Below, one piece after another: positions 1 through 8,889 of a stretch of 64,000 bases of DNA. The DNA comes from G963662905 sp963676415 (lineage in GTDB: Bacteria; Bacteroidota; Bacteroidia; Bacteroidales; WRLA01), in assembly GCA_963676415.1 (NCBI GenBank), contig OY781097.1, positions 4,030,001 through 4,094,000 of the forward strand. Reading direction: 5' to 3'. The stretch's first letter is position 1. Each line of letters begins with the position of its first letter. The notes beneath the pieces are model-generated. The model was not told the DNA's origin and made no database searches. It saw only the letters and a list, made by a program, of their open reading frames with translations. The translations under genes and the position numbers were made by a program.

Positions 1-238
1 TCAAATCCAAAAGCGCATCCTCAAAGCGGCCCAACTGAAAATAAGAATATCCCCGTATAAAAAACAAATCGGCACTGACAATGCCGCCGGCAATCATCTC
101 ACTGCTGCCCACGATGGCTTCCACATAATTATTGTTATTGACCTGTTGCATCAGGCTGTCAATACTTTGCGACCTGACTGTTTCAGCACAAAGCAGGAAC
201 AAGATCAAAACTGCAGAAAAGTAAATCTTCCTTATCAT
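1..238 (-). CDS. Exported TPR-like protein, N-terminal part (cut by window edge)
   Basis: Only the first 79 codons are inside the window; the gene runs off the left edge. The ATG (complement of 236-238) opens a clear signal peptide: a basic MIRK start, a hydrophobic stretch of about 15 residues, and a likely cut before SQS. The mature part begins SIDSLMQQ and continues with IRGYSYFQLGRFEDALLD, which has the spacing of a tetratricopeptide repeat helix pair (G-Y-x8-A). TPR proteins usually act as periplasmic or surface scaffolds, but the substrate or partner cannot be told here. It is followed on the same strand (downstream, off-window) by unknown sequence. Signal peptide and start are well supported; the TPR call rests on one partial repeat. 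Confidence 0.6.
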   Translation of the reverse strand, partial: MIRKIYFSAVLILFLLCAETVRSQSIDSLMQQVNNNNYVEAIVGSSEMIAGGIVSADLFFIRGYSYFQLGRFEDALLDL

Positions 239-319
239 AGAATACCATTTTAATGATTCAAAGGAGCTTACAAAGCCATTCAAATACTAAACGTCCATCG
301 GGCATATATTGTTACAGGA

Positions 320-358
320 AAAAACAAAAAAAGCCCTCCACCTAAAAAGATGGAAGGC
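320..358 (-). terminator. Rho-independent terminator of the OMPP1/FadL-like gene
   Basis: Read on the minus strand, GCCTTCCA (358-351) pairs with TGGAGGGC (340-333) around a T-rich loop with one mismatch, then a run of T (A-run 320-332 on the plus strand). It lies about 20 bases past the stop of the 380-1816 gene. Confidence 0.7.
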
Positions 359-379
359 CGGTAAACGCATACGCCATTT

Positions 380-1816
380 TTAGAATTTGTAACCCAATGT
401 CAAAGCGATGCTTGTATTTGAAATATCGTTTGTAACTACCGGACGGTTGCTGCTTACGTAATACGGATAATATTTTTGTGTTGAGCTGGCCTGCACAAAA
501 GAAAGATCCATTGCAAACTGCTGATAACGATAGCCCAGGCCAAGCGAAAAACTGCTGACAGCAGCATCATTTATTTCAGTATCTTTATAAGGGCTTGTTT
601 CGTAGGCATAACCACCCCGGAAGCTAAACGGCCCGTAGCGCCATTCGGTACCTACACGTAATTTGTGCTGCGAAGTATAAGTATCGCTAATTGCCTGATT
701 TTGATCATAAAATTCTCCACTTGGTCTTAGTTTTGCTCCCGAATAATCCACGTATTCGTAATCTGCCGAGAGCATTCCATTTGTCCCGAAAATGAAAGCC
801 AAACCTCCCATTGCACGCCAGGGCGTTACCATTTCATAATTGTATTCGCTGTATGGACTGTCCACATACTGATTATCGTACAAGCTATCAAAAGCTGAGC
901 TCATGCTATAACGCCAGCGGTCCTGCATACTTCCAAAATAAGTTGGTGTATGGATTGCAGCACCTAAACGAAGGAAATCTGTTGCGCGGAATATCAAACC
1001 AAATTTACCATTGATACCGGTTCCTCTGGTTTCAATACTTTCGGTAAACTTCATCGACTGAAAATACGGATTTTTTCCCTCAGAATCTTCTTCGGTGTAA
1101 ACCGCATCATAATAATAGCGGATAATGGGCATGCCCAGGGTAACACCAACATATAACCGGTCGCTGTAATTCCCCGAAACGGAAAAGACCATTTCGTTCA
1201 TAGCGCCGCTGGATTCAGATGTTTGCCTTTGATAAACATCACCTTCCTGCATATCCGAAAAGTACTCGCCCCCATCTTCAAAGATGAGATTGGCTTTCTC
1301 AGCCATATCTGTAATCGATCCATCCTGAATCCCATACAAATTAGCATCAGCTACCATTTGGGTCAGCATAGAATTATTCGGGTTAAAACCTTCAAAAAAC
1401 ATGCGCCCATGGAAATCATTGATCCGGTTCACTCCAAACCCAAACTGCACATTGCGCCAGCCTGCTTCTTCAAGACGGTTGGGGTAAGTCATGGTCAGAA
1501 CTACACCCAAATTATTGAAATTAAAGGTGTAGCTGTCATCACTACGCAGGTTTCCAAAGTACTCCGATTCTGTTGAAGAAAAATAAAGCGAAGGCGTAAC
1601 TGTAAAATCCGATGTTTTGAACAGGCCCATACCAGCAGGGTTGGTACTGAGCACACTGAAATCGGCGCCTACGGCAGAAAATGCACCCGACATACCCGAA
1701 AAGCGTGCTGTACCACTGTAGGTTAAGTTCGAATAGCGCAAAGCATCCATCGCGTTCTGCCCGAATGTAACCGCAGAAAGCAATATCAGTGCAATGAGGA
1801 CATTTAGTTTTTTCAT
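380..1816 (-). CDS. OMPP1/FadL/TodX-type outer-membrane beta-barrel protein
   Basis: The 478-residue product starts with a signal peptide (MKKLNVLIALILLSAVTFGQ). This internal ATG was preferred to one 12 codons upstream because the longer N-terminus (MLTDKKRIKYNT) would bury the signal peptide. The mature protein opens with ARFSGMSGAFSAVGADFSV and then STNPAGMGLF, the NPAG motif characteristic of the FadL/OMPP1 long-chain fatty acid or hydrophobic-compound transport family. The rest is an alternation of aromatic-rich strands ending in GYKF, the usual C-terminal aromatic residue of a barrel. Family members move hydrophobic molecules across the outer membrane, but many Bacteroidota paralogues (including PorV-like ones) have other jobs, so the substrate is unknown. 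It is monocistronic as far as can be seen, with its own terminator. Confidence 0.8.
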   Translation of the reverse strand: MKKLNVLIALILLSAVTFGQNAMDALRYSNLTYSGTARFSGMSGAFSAVGADFSVLSTNPAGMGLFKTSDFTVTPSLYFSSTESEYFGNLRSDDSYTFNFNNLGVVLTMTYPNRLEEAGWRNVQFGFGVNRINDFHGRMFFEGFNPNNSMLTQMVADANLYGIQDGSITDMAEKANLIFEDGGEYFSDMQEGDVYQRQTSESSGAMNEMVFSVSGNYSDRLYVGVTLGMPIIRYYYDAVYTEEDSEGKNPYFQSMKFTESIETRGTGINGKFGLIFRATDFLRLGAAIHTPTYFGSMQDRWRYSMSSAFDSLYDNQYVDSPYSEYNYEMVTPWRAMGGLAFIFGTNGMLSADYEYVDYSGAKLRPSGEFYDQNQAISDTYTSQHKLRVGTEWRYGPFSFRGGYAYETSPYKDTEINDAAVSSFSLGLGYRYQQFAMDLSFVQASSTQKYYPYYVSSNRPVVTNDISNTSIALTLGYKF

Positions 1817-1956
1817 GGTATTATATTTTATTCGTTTTTTATCTGTTAACATTTAATATTTCAGGCAATACGTCATTCCAATTTATACTGCTATTGCCAT
1901 ACGGGATGTTCCTGCATATTTTTCAATAAGCCGGAGACATTCAATATGAAAACACC

Positions 1957-3702
1957 TTATCGGCGACGACCTCCGCCGGAAGAGCCGCTGCTCCTGCTGC
2001 TGCCACTCGAACCTGATGAACGGGACGGACTGGAATAAGATGATCCAGAAGAACGTGATGAGGAAGAACGTGATGGACTTGAATAGCTACTGCGCGACGG
2101 GCTGGAATAGCTTTTGGTACGTGTGCTGCTGCTTCGGCTTGGCGAGCTGTAGCTTCTGCTTGCCGGCTGCGAATAAGAAGTCCGGGATGGTTTTGAATAA
2201 GTACGTGTTGTTGTGGAACGCGTATTATTTGAACGTGCCGCTGGCTGACGAACCTGCCTGCTTTGCGAAGTGCGGTCGTAGCGGTTTACCCTTGTGTTAT
2301 TATTTGATGTCCTGTTGGGAACAATGGACGAACGTGAGGGCGCAGTATATTCTGTGCTCGAGCGGCGTGTATTGCTGCCCGGCTGGGTATATCGCTTGGT
2401 TTGTGATGCAGGATTGGATCGTGCACGCGACAAATCTGAAGCGCTCATACGGTTTTGCCTGCTGTAGCGGTTATAATCGCCCGAACCGGCACCTGATGTG
2501 CGTGAATACCTTGATTGCGAACGTGCAGTACGTGGGTCTGTATTTTGATTTGTACGCGCATTAGCTGAGCGCGGAGTATTTTCACGGCTGGTTTTTGCCA
2601 CATCAGAACGTGAATCTGTTCTGTTGGTTTGGGCGGCATTTGCCCTTCTGGTGCTTACAGAGGCAGCACGATCGTTTGTTGCGGTGCCTGTGCGTTCTTT
2701 CGTAACAGAAGCATCACCTCTGGCGTGTGCAGCACGATCAGTGTTTACTGCGGAAGCACGGTCGCTGATGGATGATGAACCATCTTTCGTGCGTGGAGTA
2801 GCATTTGCCCCTCCCCTTGCCCATGATGCGCGGTCGCCAAGTGTAGCGCCTGTTCCGGCAAAACGGGCTCCATCGGTATTGCCTCGTCCGCGACGTGGTC
2901 CGTAATAATATCCGGAGGCATTTCCGTGATGACTGCCACCACCCCAGTAGTAGCCGTCATACCAACCATTCCAATAGCCGTTCCAATAGCTGTTGTAACC
3001 GTAGTAAGGGTATCCCCAGCCATATCCGGGATAGCTCCAAGCGGGATAACCCCAACCGAAACCTATTGAGCCCCAGCCCCATCCTAATGAAAAGCCCCAA
3101 TTTCCTCCGTAATAAGGCCAGCCCCAGTTATTGCCTACATAAATACTTGTTCCCCAATAAAATGGATCATAGGTATAATAATAAAGGTCGGTGTAGCACG
3201 GATCGTAATAACCAAATCCGCTGTATGGACGGTGAAAACGGTTGATGCGGGCAGCGTAGCTATAATCGTAATAATCATCACCGAATGAAAAATCATCCGT
3301 TTCGTAATAGTAATTGTTAGTGACGTATGCTTGCCCATCTTCATCCGTAAACTCCTCGGTTGTAGTGTAAACCGGTTCATCGGGATTTGTTTGCGGAGCC
3401 TGGCTGTATTCACTGTACTGGCGCATATCGCTGGCAAGGGAACGTTCCTCAGGTTCCTGATACTGATAATCATTTTCGGGTTCCTGATAAATATGACGCT
3501 CAACAACTTTAACCTGCTGCGGTTCCTGCGCCAGATCGGATGATTTTTGCTCAGAGGCTTTGGCATCCGTTGCGGTTGGATGGCTTTGCGAATTGCTTAC
3601 CGAATAGTAAGCATCATCATAAGGTGTTGAAGCTGTGTATGTGGAAGTACAGCCCAACATCAGAAATGATGATATGATTGCGATGGAAATAAATGATCTC
3701 AT
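1957..3702 (-). CDS. Lipoprotein with Gly/Tyr/Trp-rich middle and Ser/Arg-rich tail
   Basis: The 581-residue product starts at the ATG complementary to 3700-3702, chosen because a good GGAGG ribosome site sits just upstream and the signal peptide with lipobox (FLMLGC) follows at once. After the lipid-anchored Cys come about 100 residues rich in Gln, Glu and Ser, then a stretch packed with Tyr, Trp and Gly (YWNGYWNGWYDGYYWGGG), then an Arg/Ser/Thr/Asn-rich region. The last 90 residues are repeats of SYSSPSRSS and SRSSGSS ending GGGRRR. I recall that comparable low-complexity lipoproteins beside proS are annotated in Bacteroidota only by composition (vitellogenin-like); I know no proven function. 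The composition suggests a disordered, strongly basic, surface or periplasmic polymer-binding tail; that is inference. It is divergent from proS. Confidence 0.75.
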   Translation of the reverse strand: MRSFISIAIISSFLMLGCTSTYTASTPYDDAYYSVSNSQSHPTATDAKASEQKSSDLAQEPQQVKVVERHIYQEPENDYQYQEPEERSLASDMRQYSEYSQAPQTNPDEPVYTTTEEFTDEDGQAYVTNNYYYETDDFSFGDDYYDYSYAARINRFHRPYSGFGYYDPCYTDLYYYTYDPFYWGTSIYVGNNWGWPYYGGNWGFSLGWGWGSIGFGWGYPAWSYPGYGWGYPYYGYNSYWNGYWNGWYDGYYWGGGSHHGNASGYYYGPRRGRGNTDGARFAGTGATLGDRASWARGGANATPRTKDGSSSISDRASAVNTDRAAHARGDASVTKERTGTATNDRAASVSTRRANAAQTNRTDSRSDVAKTSRENTPRSANARTNQNTDPRTARSQSRYSRTSGAGSGDYNRYSRQNRMSASDLSRARSNPASQTKRYTQPGSNTRRSSTEYTAPSRSSIVPNRTSNNNTRVNRYDRTSQSRQVRQPAARSNNTRSTTTRTYSKPSRTSYSQPASRSYSSPSRSSSTRTKSYSSPSRSSYSSPSRSSSSRSSGSSYSSPSRSSGSSGSSRSSGSSGGGRRR

Positions 3703-3727
3703 GATAACCTCCGTATTTAAATTCATA

Positions 3728-3761
3728 TTTGCATTTTTCTCGTTCTTTCTTATTATTTTTG
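3728..3761 (+). promoter_or_regulatory. Predicted Bacteroidota-type promoter of proS
   Basis: TTTG (3728-3731), 22 bases, then TATTTTTG (3754-3761) fits the Bacteroidota -33/-7 pattern. A short hairpin TGCCG-CTTT-CGGCA follows at 3760-3773, inside the leader, about 46 bases before the start codon. Confidence 0.45.
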
Positions 3762-3819
3762 CCGCTTTCGGCACTAATAAGTGCTTAAATAAATTCAAAT
3801 ATCATACCATTTTTCAATT

Positions 3820-5292
3820 ATGGCTAAGAATTTTTCGACAAGAGAAGAAAATTATGCACAGTGGTACAATGAGTTGGTCATTAAAGCCGATCTGGCAGAG
3901 AACTCTGCGGTACGCGGATGCATGGTAATCAAACCTTATGGTTATGCAATCTGGGAAACGATGCAAGGCGTACTGGACAAGATGTTTAAAGATACGGGAC
4001 ATGTGAATGCCTATTTTCCCATTTTCATTCCAAAATCATTTTTCAGCCGTGAAGCCGACCACGTAGAAGGATTTGCCAAAGAATGTGCGGTAGTTACGCA
4101 TTACCGTTTGAAGAACGATGAGGAAAACGGTGGCGTTGTGGTTGATCCGGCAGCAAAGCTCGAAGAAGAACTGATTGTTCGCCCCACATCCGAAACCATT
4201 ATCTGGGACACCTATAAAAACTGGATCCAAAGCTATCGCGACCTGCCTTTGCTCATCAACCAATGGGCCAACGTAGTCCGCTGGGAAATGCGCACCCGCC
4301 TGTTCCTCCGCACAGCCGAATTTCTTTGGCAGGAAGGTCATACAGCGCATGCCACACGTGAAGAAGCCCTGGAAGAAACACAGAAAATGATTGATGTTTA
4401 TGCTGATTTTGCCGAAAAATGGATGGCCATTCCGGTTATCAAAGGGCGCAAATCGGAAAGCGAACGTTTTGCCGGTGCACTCGATACTTATTGTATTGAA
4501 GCCCTGATGCAGGACGGAAAAGCACTGCAAGCTGGTACAAGCCACTTCCTCGGACAAAATTTCGCCAAAGCTTTTGATGTTAAATACCTCAACAAAGAAA
4601 ACAAACTGGAACACGTTTGGGCAACCAGCTGGGGCGTTTCAACCCGCCTGATGGGTGCGCTTATTATGACACATAGTGACGACAATGGTCTTGTACTGCC
4701 TCCAAAACTTGCTCCTACACAGGTGGTTATTGTTCCTATTTATCGCAAAAGCGAACAACTGGCCGAAATTTCAGAAGCAGCCAATAAAATCAAAAAACAG
4801 CTCGAAGCCAAAGGCATCAGTGTGAAATTTGACGACCGCGACACCTTTAAGCCCGGTTGGAAATTTAACGAATACGAATTTAAAGGCGTTCCGGTACGTT
4901 TTGCTCTCGGTCCGCGCGATCTGGAAAACGGCACGATTGAAATTGCCCGCCGCGATACACTGACAAAGGAAGTTATCCAACTGGAAGATGCAGCCGAAAA
5001 AGCGGAACAGCTTTTGGAAGAAATCCAGCAAAACCTCTATGACCGCGCCTTGAAATTCCGTGAAGAAAGCACTTATAAAGTGGATACATGGGATGGCTTT
5101 AAGGAGCAAATTGAAAAAGGCGGTTTCATCCTCGCGCATTGGGACGGCACAGCCGAAACCGAAGAAAAAATCAAAAACGAAACCAAAGCCACTATTCGCG
5201 CCATTCCTTTCAATAGCGAAATGGAAGAAGGTGTTTGCGTGTATTCAGGCAAAGCCTCCAAACAAAGGGTGTTGTTTGCACGCGCTTATTAA
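3820..5292 (+). CDS. proS: Prolyl-tRNA synthetase (archaeal/eukaryotic type)
   Basis: This class II aminoacyl-tRNA synthetase charges tRNA-Pro with proline in the cytoplasm. The 490-residue protein has the class II landmarks: RPTSETIIW (proline pocket TSE loop), the motif 2 stretch RWEMRTRLFLRTAEFLWQEG followed by HTAH, and motif 3 GVSTRLMGALIMTHSDD with GLVLPP just after. The anticodon-binding domain follows (VVIVPIYRK onward). The C-terminus ends in ARAY, the aromatic end usual for the short archaeal-type ProRS. The YbaK editing insert of the long bacterial form is absent, as expected for this type and length. It is a single gene, divergent from the lipoprotein, with a promoter candidate 60 bases upstream and a hairpin terminator 20 bases past the stop. 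Confidence 0.97.
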   Translation: MAKNFSTREENYAQWYNELVIKADLAENSAVRGCMVIKPYGYAIWETMQGVLDKMFKDTGHVNAYFPIFIPKSFFSREADHVEGFAKECAVVTHYRLKNDEENGGVVVDPAAKLEEELIVRPTSETIIWDTYKNWIQSYRDLPLLINQWANVVRWEMRTRLFLRTAEFLWQEGHTAHATREEALEETQKMIDVYADFAEKWMAIPVIKGRKSESERFAGALDTYCIEALMQDGKALQAGTSHFLGQNFAKAFDVKYLNKENKLEHVWATSWGVSTRLMGALIMTHSDDNGLVLPPKLAPTQVVIVPIYRKSEQLAEISEAANKIKKQLEAKGISVKFDDRDTFKPGWKFNEYEFKGVPVRFALGPRDLENGTIEIARRDTLTKEVIQLEDAAEKAEQLLEEIQQNLYDRALKFREESTYKVDTWDGFKEQIEKGGFILAHWDGTAETEEKIKNETKATIRAIPFNSEMEEGVCVYSGKASKQRVLFARAY

Positions 5293-5311
5293 AAAAAACA
5301 TTCAACAAATC

Positions 5312-5346
5312 AAAAAGCCGGAGGAAAATTTTCTTCCGGTTTTTTT
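5312..5346 (+). terminator. Terminator of proS
   Basis: CCGGAGGAAAA (5318-5328) pairs with TTTTCTTCCGG (5329-5339) with one G-U pair, and is followed by a T-run (5340-5346). The A-run before the stem lets it work in reverse as well. Confidence 0.8.
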
Positions 5347-5360
5347 ATTCCTGTGCCATA

Positions 5361-5395
5361 TCAAAAAACCGGAACAGCCTGAGCCATTCCGGTTT
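5361..5395 (-). terminator. Terminator of the sulfate activation operon
   Basis: Perfect 9-bp stem AAACCGGAA (5366-5374) / TTCCGGTTT (5387-5395); on the minus strand it ends in TTTTTT. It lies 22 bases past the stop of the cysN fusion. Confidence 0.8.
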
Positions 5396-5417
5396 ATTAA
5401 ATTATCTCATTCAGGAA

Positions 5418-7322
5418 TTATTTTCCCGCGAGCACTTTTTCAACAATTTCAACAATTCGTTCTTCGATCTCCAGAGGGGTGACGGTAAATTCGGCATTTA
5501 CAGGAGGATCATATTGGGCATCAACACCCGGAAGGTTGGAAAGCAGTCCTTCATCAGCTTTTTTATACAGTTCGGGTTTATTGCTTTTACAATAATCCAG
5601 GCCGGCATCCATATGCACCAGGTGGAAGCGCTCTTTTCCGATCATTTCGGCAACCTGCTTCCGTATGCTTTCGCTGGGTGAAATGAAGCTGCAAATGGCA
5701 ATAATTCCCTGATCGTTAAGCAAACGCGCAACATGAGCCACCCTGCGGAGGTGCTCAGCACGGTCGGCAGGGCTGTGGTCCAGTTCGCGCGAAAGACCGG
5801 AACGCACTGTGCTTCCATCGAGGAGGACAGCTATTTTCTTTTCATCAAACAATTGCCGTTCAAGGGCATAAGCCAGTTTATTCTTTCCAGAGCCATGCAG
5901 GCCGGTAATCCAGATGGTAGAAGCTTTCTGCTGATAACGTTCTTCGCGCTCCTCATCCTTAATCAAGCTTTCGCCCCTTTGAATTTTCTGGAGATCCGTA
6001 TCGGTAATCCGGCTGTAGAGGTTCTTCTCATCCAGTTTATCAATGATCATCCCCACAGCGGAAGTATTGTGTGTCATTGGATCGATCAGTACAAATGAAC
6101 CTGTTGTATGATTTTTCTCATAGGGATCAAAGAAAATCGGTTTGACCGTAGTCAGGACAACACGTGCTATTTCATTGAGCTTCAAGGAATCTGTTTCGCC
6201 GCGTTCGAGGGTATTTACATCCACCTGATATTTAATGCGGTCGATACGTGCACGGGTAGCGTTGGTGGTATGCTTGATATAAAACTGTGTACTAATATCC
6301 ATAGGACTTTCGTCCATCCAAACCATCATTGCTTCAAAATGGCGTTCGGCCCTGGGCTGGTTATCAGGATGTACGATCATTTCGCCGCGGCTGATATCGA
6401 TTTCATCTTCCAGCGTAAGGGTAATAGCCTGTGGGGGGAAAGCATAATCCTGGTCACCTTCTGAGCCAATAATGCGGCTTACTTTCGATGATTTCCCACT
6501 GGGCAATGCTGTAATTTCATCACCTTTACGGACAATACCGGATGCTACACTTCCGGAAAAGCCACGGAAATGGATATCCGGACGGTTCACAAACTGGACA
6601 GGAAGGCGGAAATCTGCAAAATTCCGGTCGCTGCCCACATGCACATTTTCGAGGTATTCCAGCATGCTTTCACCGTGGTACCAGGGCATTTTATCGGATC
6701 GGTCCACTACATTGTCTCCTTTCAAAGCTGATAGCGGAATAAACTCAATATCAGGGATATTCAGTCCGGTAACAAAATCTTTATAATCGCTGCAAATCTG
6801 GTCAAAGACCTCTTTTTTATAATCCATGAGGTCCATTTTGTTTACAGCAACTACAACGTGCCTGATTCCCAACAGGCTTACAATAAATGTATGGCGCCGG
6901 GTTTGAGTGATTACGCCTTTACGGGCATCTACCAAAAGAATGGCAAGGTTTGCCGTAGAAGCTCCGGTAACCATATTGCGCGTATATTGCTCATGGCCGG
7001 GCGTATCGGCAATGATAAACTTACGCTTGTTGGTTGAGAAATATCGGTAAGCTACATCAATAGTAATGCCTTGTTCCCTTTCTGCTTTAAGCCCATCGAG
7101 CAGCAATGCGTAATCAATTTCTTCACCGGCATGCCCGATGCGTTTGCTGTCGCGTTCCAGGGCCGCCAGGTGGTCTTCATATAATTTTTTGCTATCGAAA
7201 AGCAGGCGTCCGATCAATGTTGATTTCCCGTCATCCACACTTCCGGCTGTAAGTAAACGCAGAAGGTCTTTTTTCTGATCCTGATCAAGAAATTCTTTTA
7301 TATCTAAATTTGGTTGTGTCAT
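5418..7322 (-). CDS. cysN: Sulfate adenylyltransferase subunit 1 fused to an APS-kinase-like domain
   Basis: CysN is the GTPase subunit that couples GTP hydrolysis to formation of adenosine 5'-phosphosulfate (APS) by CysD. Residues 1-430 hold an intact EF-Tu-like GTPase: P-loop GSVDDGKS (27-34), DTPGHEQY, NKMD, then the beta-barrel domains. A C-terminal APS kinase fold covers about residues 469-634 (WITGLHGSGKN, SFISP, GVDAQYDPP). This resembles NodQ/CysNC fusions, 634 residues being the normal size. The kinase half looks damaged: its P-loop is GLHGSGKN (474-481), with Asn in place of the Ser/Thr that binds Mg-ATP, and the usual DGDN is DGST (about 502-505). A complete CysC is encoded three genes upstream, so the fused domain is probably not the working kinase. 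It is last in a five-gene minus-strand operon, 34 bases after cysD. Confidence 0.93.
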   Translation of the reverse strand: MTQPNLDIKEFLDQDQKKDLLRLLTAGSVDDGKSTLIGRLLFDSKKLYEDHLAALERDSKRIGHAGEEIDYALLLDGLKAEREQGITIDVAYRYFSTNKRKFIIADTPGHEQYTRNMVTGASTANLAILLVDARKGVITQTRRHTFIVSLLGIRHVVVAVNKMDLMDYKKEVFDQICSDYKDFVTGLNIPDIEFIPLSALKGDNVVDRSDKMPWYHGESMLEYLENVHVGSDRNFADFRLPVQFVNRPDIHFRGFSGSVASGIVRKGDEITALPSGKSSKVSRIIGSEGDQDYAFPPQAITLTLEDEIDISRGEMIVHPDNQPRAERHFEAMMVWMDESPMDISTQFYIKHTTNATRARIDRIKYQVDVNTLERGETDSLKLNEIARVVLTTVKPIFFDPYEKNHTTGSFVLIDPMTHNTSAVGMIIDKLDEKNLYSRITDTDLQKIQRGESLIKDEEREERYQQKASTIWITGLHGSGKNKLAYALERQLFDEKKIAVLLDGSTVRSGLSRELDHSPADRAEHLRRVAHVARLLNDQGIIAICSFISPSESIRKQVAEMIGKERFHLVHMDAGLDYCKSNKPELYKKADEGLLSNLPGVDAQYDPPVNAEFTVTPLEIEERIVEIVEKVLAGK

Positions 7323-7356
7323 AACAAATTATTTTTGAATTAAAAAATAATACGGC

Positions 7357-8265
7357 TTAGAAGTAACCTTCACGTTTCTTCTGCTCCATACTGGCATCCT
7401 GGTCAAAATCAATGACGCGTGTAGTCCGTTCACTTTTTGTTGCGGTCATCATTTCTTCAACGATTTTCTCGATTGTATCGGCTTCAGATTCCACAGCTCC
7501 TGTAAGCGGATAGCAGCCCAGGGTGCGGAAACGTACCATTTTCATTTCAGCCGTAGCTGCGAGGTCTTTCGGCATACGGTCATCATCAACCAAAACGAGC
7601 GCATTATTAAATTCTACTACCGGGCGCATTTTGGCATAATATAAGGGTACAATCGGGATTTCTTCCAATCGGATATACTGCCAGATGTCCAGTTCAGTCC
7701 AGTTGCTCAATGGGAAAACGCGGATTGATTCCCCTTTATGCACTTTAGCATTGTAAAGGTTCCAAAGTTCAGGGCGCTGATTCTTTGGATCCCACTGATG
7801 GAATTCATCGCGGAAAGAATAAATCCTTTCTTTGGCCCGTGATTTTTCTTCATCGCGGCGCGCACCACCAAAAGCTGCATCAAATTTATATTTATTCAAA
7901 GCTTGCAGCAATGCCTGTGTTTTCATAAGGTCGGTATGCACTTTGCTACCGTGTGTAAACGGCCCGATTCCTTTTGCACGGCCTTCTTCATTGGAATGCA
8001 CGATCAGGTCCCAGCCTTTTTCCGCTGCGTATTTATCGCGAAACTGTGTCATTTCGGTAAATTTCCAAAGCGAATCAATGTGCATGAGCGGAAAGGGCAC
8101 TTTACCGGGAGCAAAAGCCTTTTCGGCCAGGCGCACCATTACAGATGAATCTTTACCAATACTGTAGAGCATCACCGGGTTCTCAAATTCGGCTGCCACT
8201 TCACGTATGATATGGATGCTTTCGGCTTCAAGCTCTTTAAGGTTATTCAGTTTATATGTATCCAT
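7357..8265 (-). CDS. cysD: Sulfate adenylyltransferase subunit 2 (ATP sulfurylase)
   Basis: CysD is the catalytic subunit that makes APS from ATP and sulfate, working with CysN. The 302-residue length is standard. The N-terminus carries the PP-loop SIGKDSS (about 35-41) of the N-type ATP pyrophosphatase superfamily. Further motifs are FGGARRDEEKSRAKERIYS, LSNWTELDIWQYI and VDDDRMP, all typical of CysD. The protein ends KKREGYF, as in many CysD sequences. It starts 2 bases after cysC stops and is 34 bases upstream of cysN, so translation of the set is likely coupled. No PAPS reductase (cysH) is found in the window. Confidence 0.97.
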   Translation of the reverse strand: MDTYKLNNLKELEAESIHIIREVAAEFENPVMLYSIGKDSSVMVRLAEKAFAPGKVPFPLMHIDSLWKFTEMTQFRDKYAAEKGWDLIVHSNEEGRAKGIGPFTHGSKVHTDLMKTQALLQALNKYKFDAAFGGARRDEEKSRAKERIYSFRDEFHQWDPKNQRPELWNLYNAKVHKGESIRVFPLSNWTELDIWQYIRLEEIPIVPLYYAKMRPVVEFNNALVLVDDDRMPKDLAATAEMKMVRFRTLGCYPLTGAVESEADTIEKIVEEMMTATKSERTTRVIDFDQDASMEQKKREGYF

Positions 8266-8267
8266 TA

Positions 8268-8885
8268 TTATTCCTCCATTTTTTTGTATTCGATTTTTGG
8301 CAGCAAGAAATCGTAAATCTTTTTCACGGAATCGTCAATTTCATTTTCTGCGGTATTGATTACGATATCAGCATTTTCCGGCTCATCAAAAGGTGAATCG
8401 ATACCGGTAAAGTTTTTGATTTTCCCGGCACGTGCCTTTTTATAGAGCCCTTTCACATCGCGTTCTTCACAAACTTCGATGGGCGCTTTAACAAAAACTT
8501 CCACAAAATCCTCAGCACCAATAATATCACGCGCAAGAGCCCGGATCTCGTTAGTCGGGCTGATAAAACTATTGATGGTAATAATCCCGCTGTTCATCAA
8601 CAATTTGGAAACTTCTGCAATCCTGCGGATATTTTCCATGCGGTCTTCTTCGGTAAAACCCAAATTATTGTTAATCCCTGTACGGATATTATCGCCATCG
8701 AGCACTTGGGCCAGATAGCCCGTATTGTGCATCATTTTTTCCAGCCCTTTGGCAAGAGTGGTTTTTCCCGCACCTGAAAGTCCTGTAAACCAAACTACTT
8801 TTGAATGCTGGTTTAGAAGTTCTTCCTTATGTTCCCGTTTAAGAATCTGATCAAATACAGGATGAATGTTTTCTGGTATAATCAT
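8268..8885 (-). CDS. cysC: Adenylylsulfate kinase
   Basis: CysC phosphorylates APS to PAPS, the activated sulfate donor. The 205-residue protein has a complete P-loop GLSGAGKT (35-42), the LDGDNIRTGINNNLGF segment that holds the DGDN and substrate residues, the DRxENIRR motif, SFISP, and the lid segment ending GIDSPFDEPENAD. All are intact, unlike the kinase-like tail of the neighbouring CysN fusion. It lies between cysQ (4 bases upstream) and cysD (2 bases downstream). Confidence 0.97.
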   Translation of the reverse strand: MIIPENIHPVFDQILKREHKEELLNQHSKVVWFTGLSGAGKTTLAKGLEKMMHNTGYLAQVLDGDNIRTGINNNLGFTEEDRMENIRRIAEVSKLLMNSGIITINSFISPTNEIRALARDIIGAEDFVEVFVKAPIEVCEERDVKGLYKKARAGKIKNFTGIDSPFDEPENADIVINTAENEIDDSVKKIYDFLLPKIEYKKMEE

Positions 8886-8889
8886 AATT

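Noticed and set aside
2016..2564. 182-codon open frame opposite the lipoprotein tail
   Set aside because: It lies antisense to the Ser/Arg-rich coding sequence, is very rich in Cys/Trp/Tyr, has no start context and comes from the codon bias of that tail.
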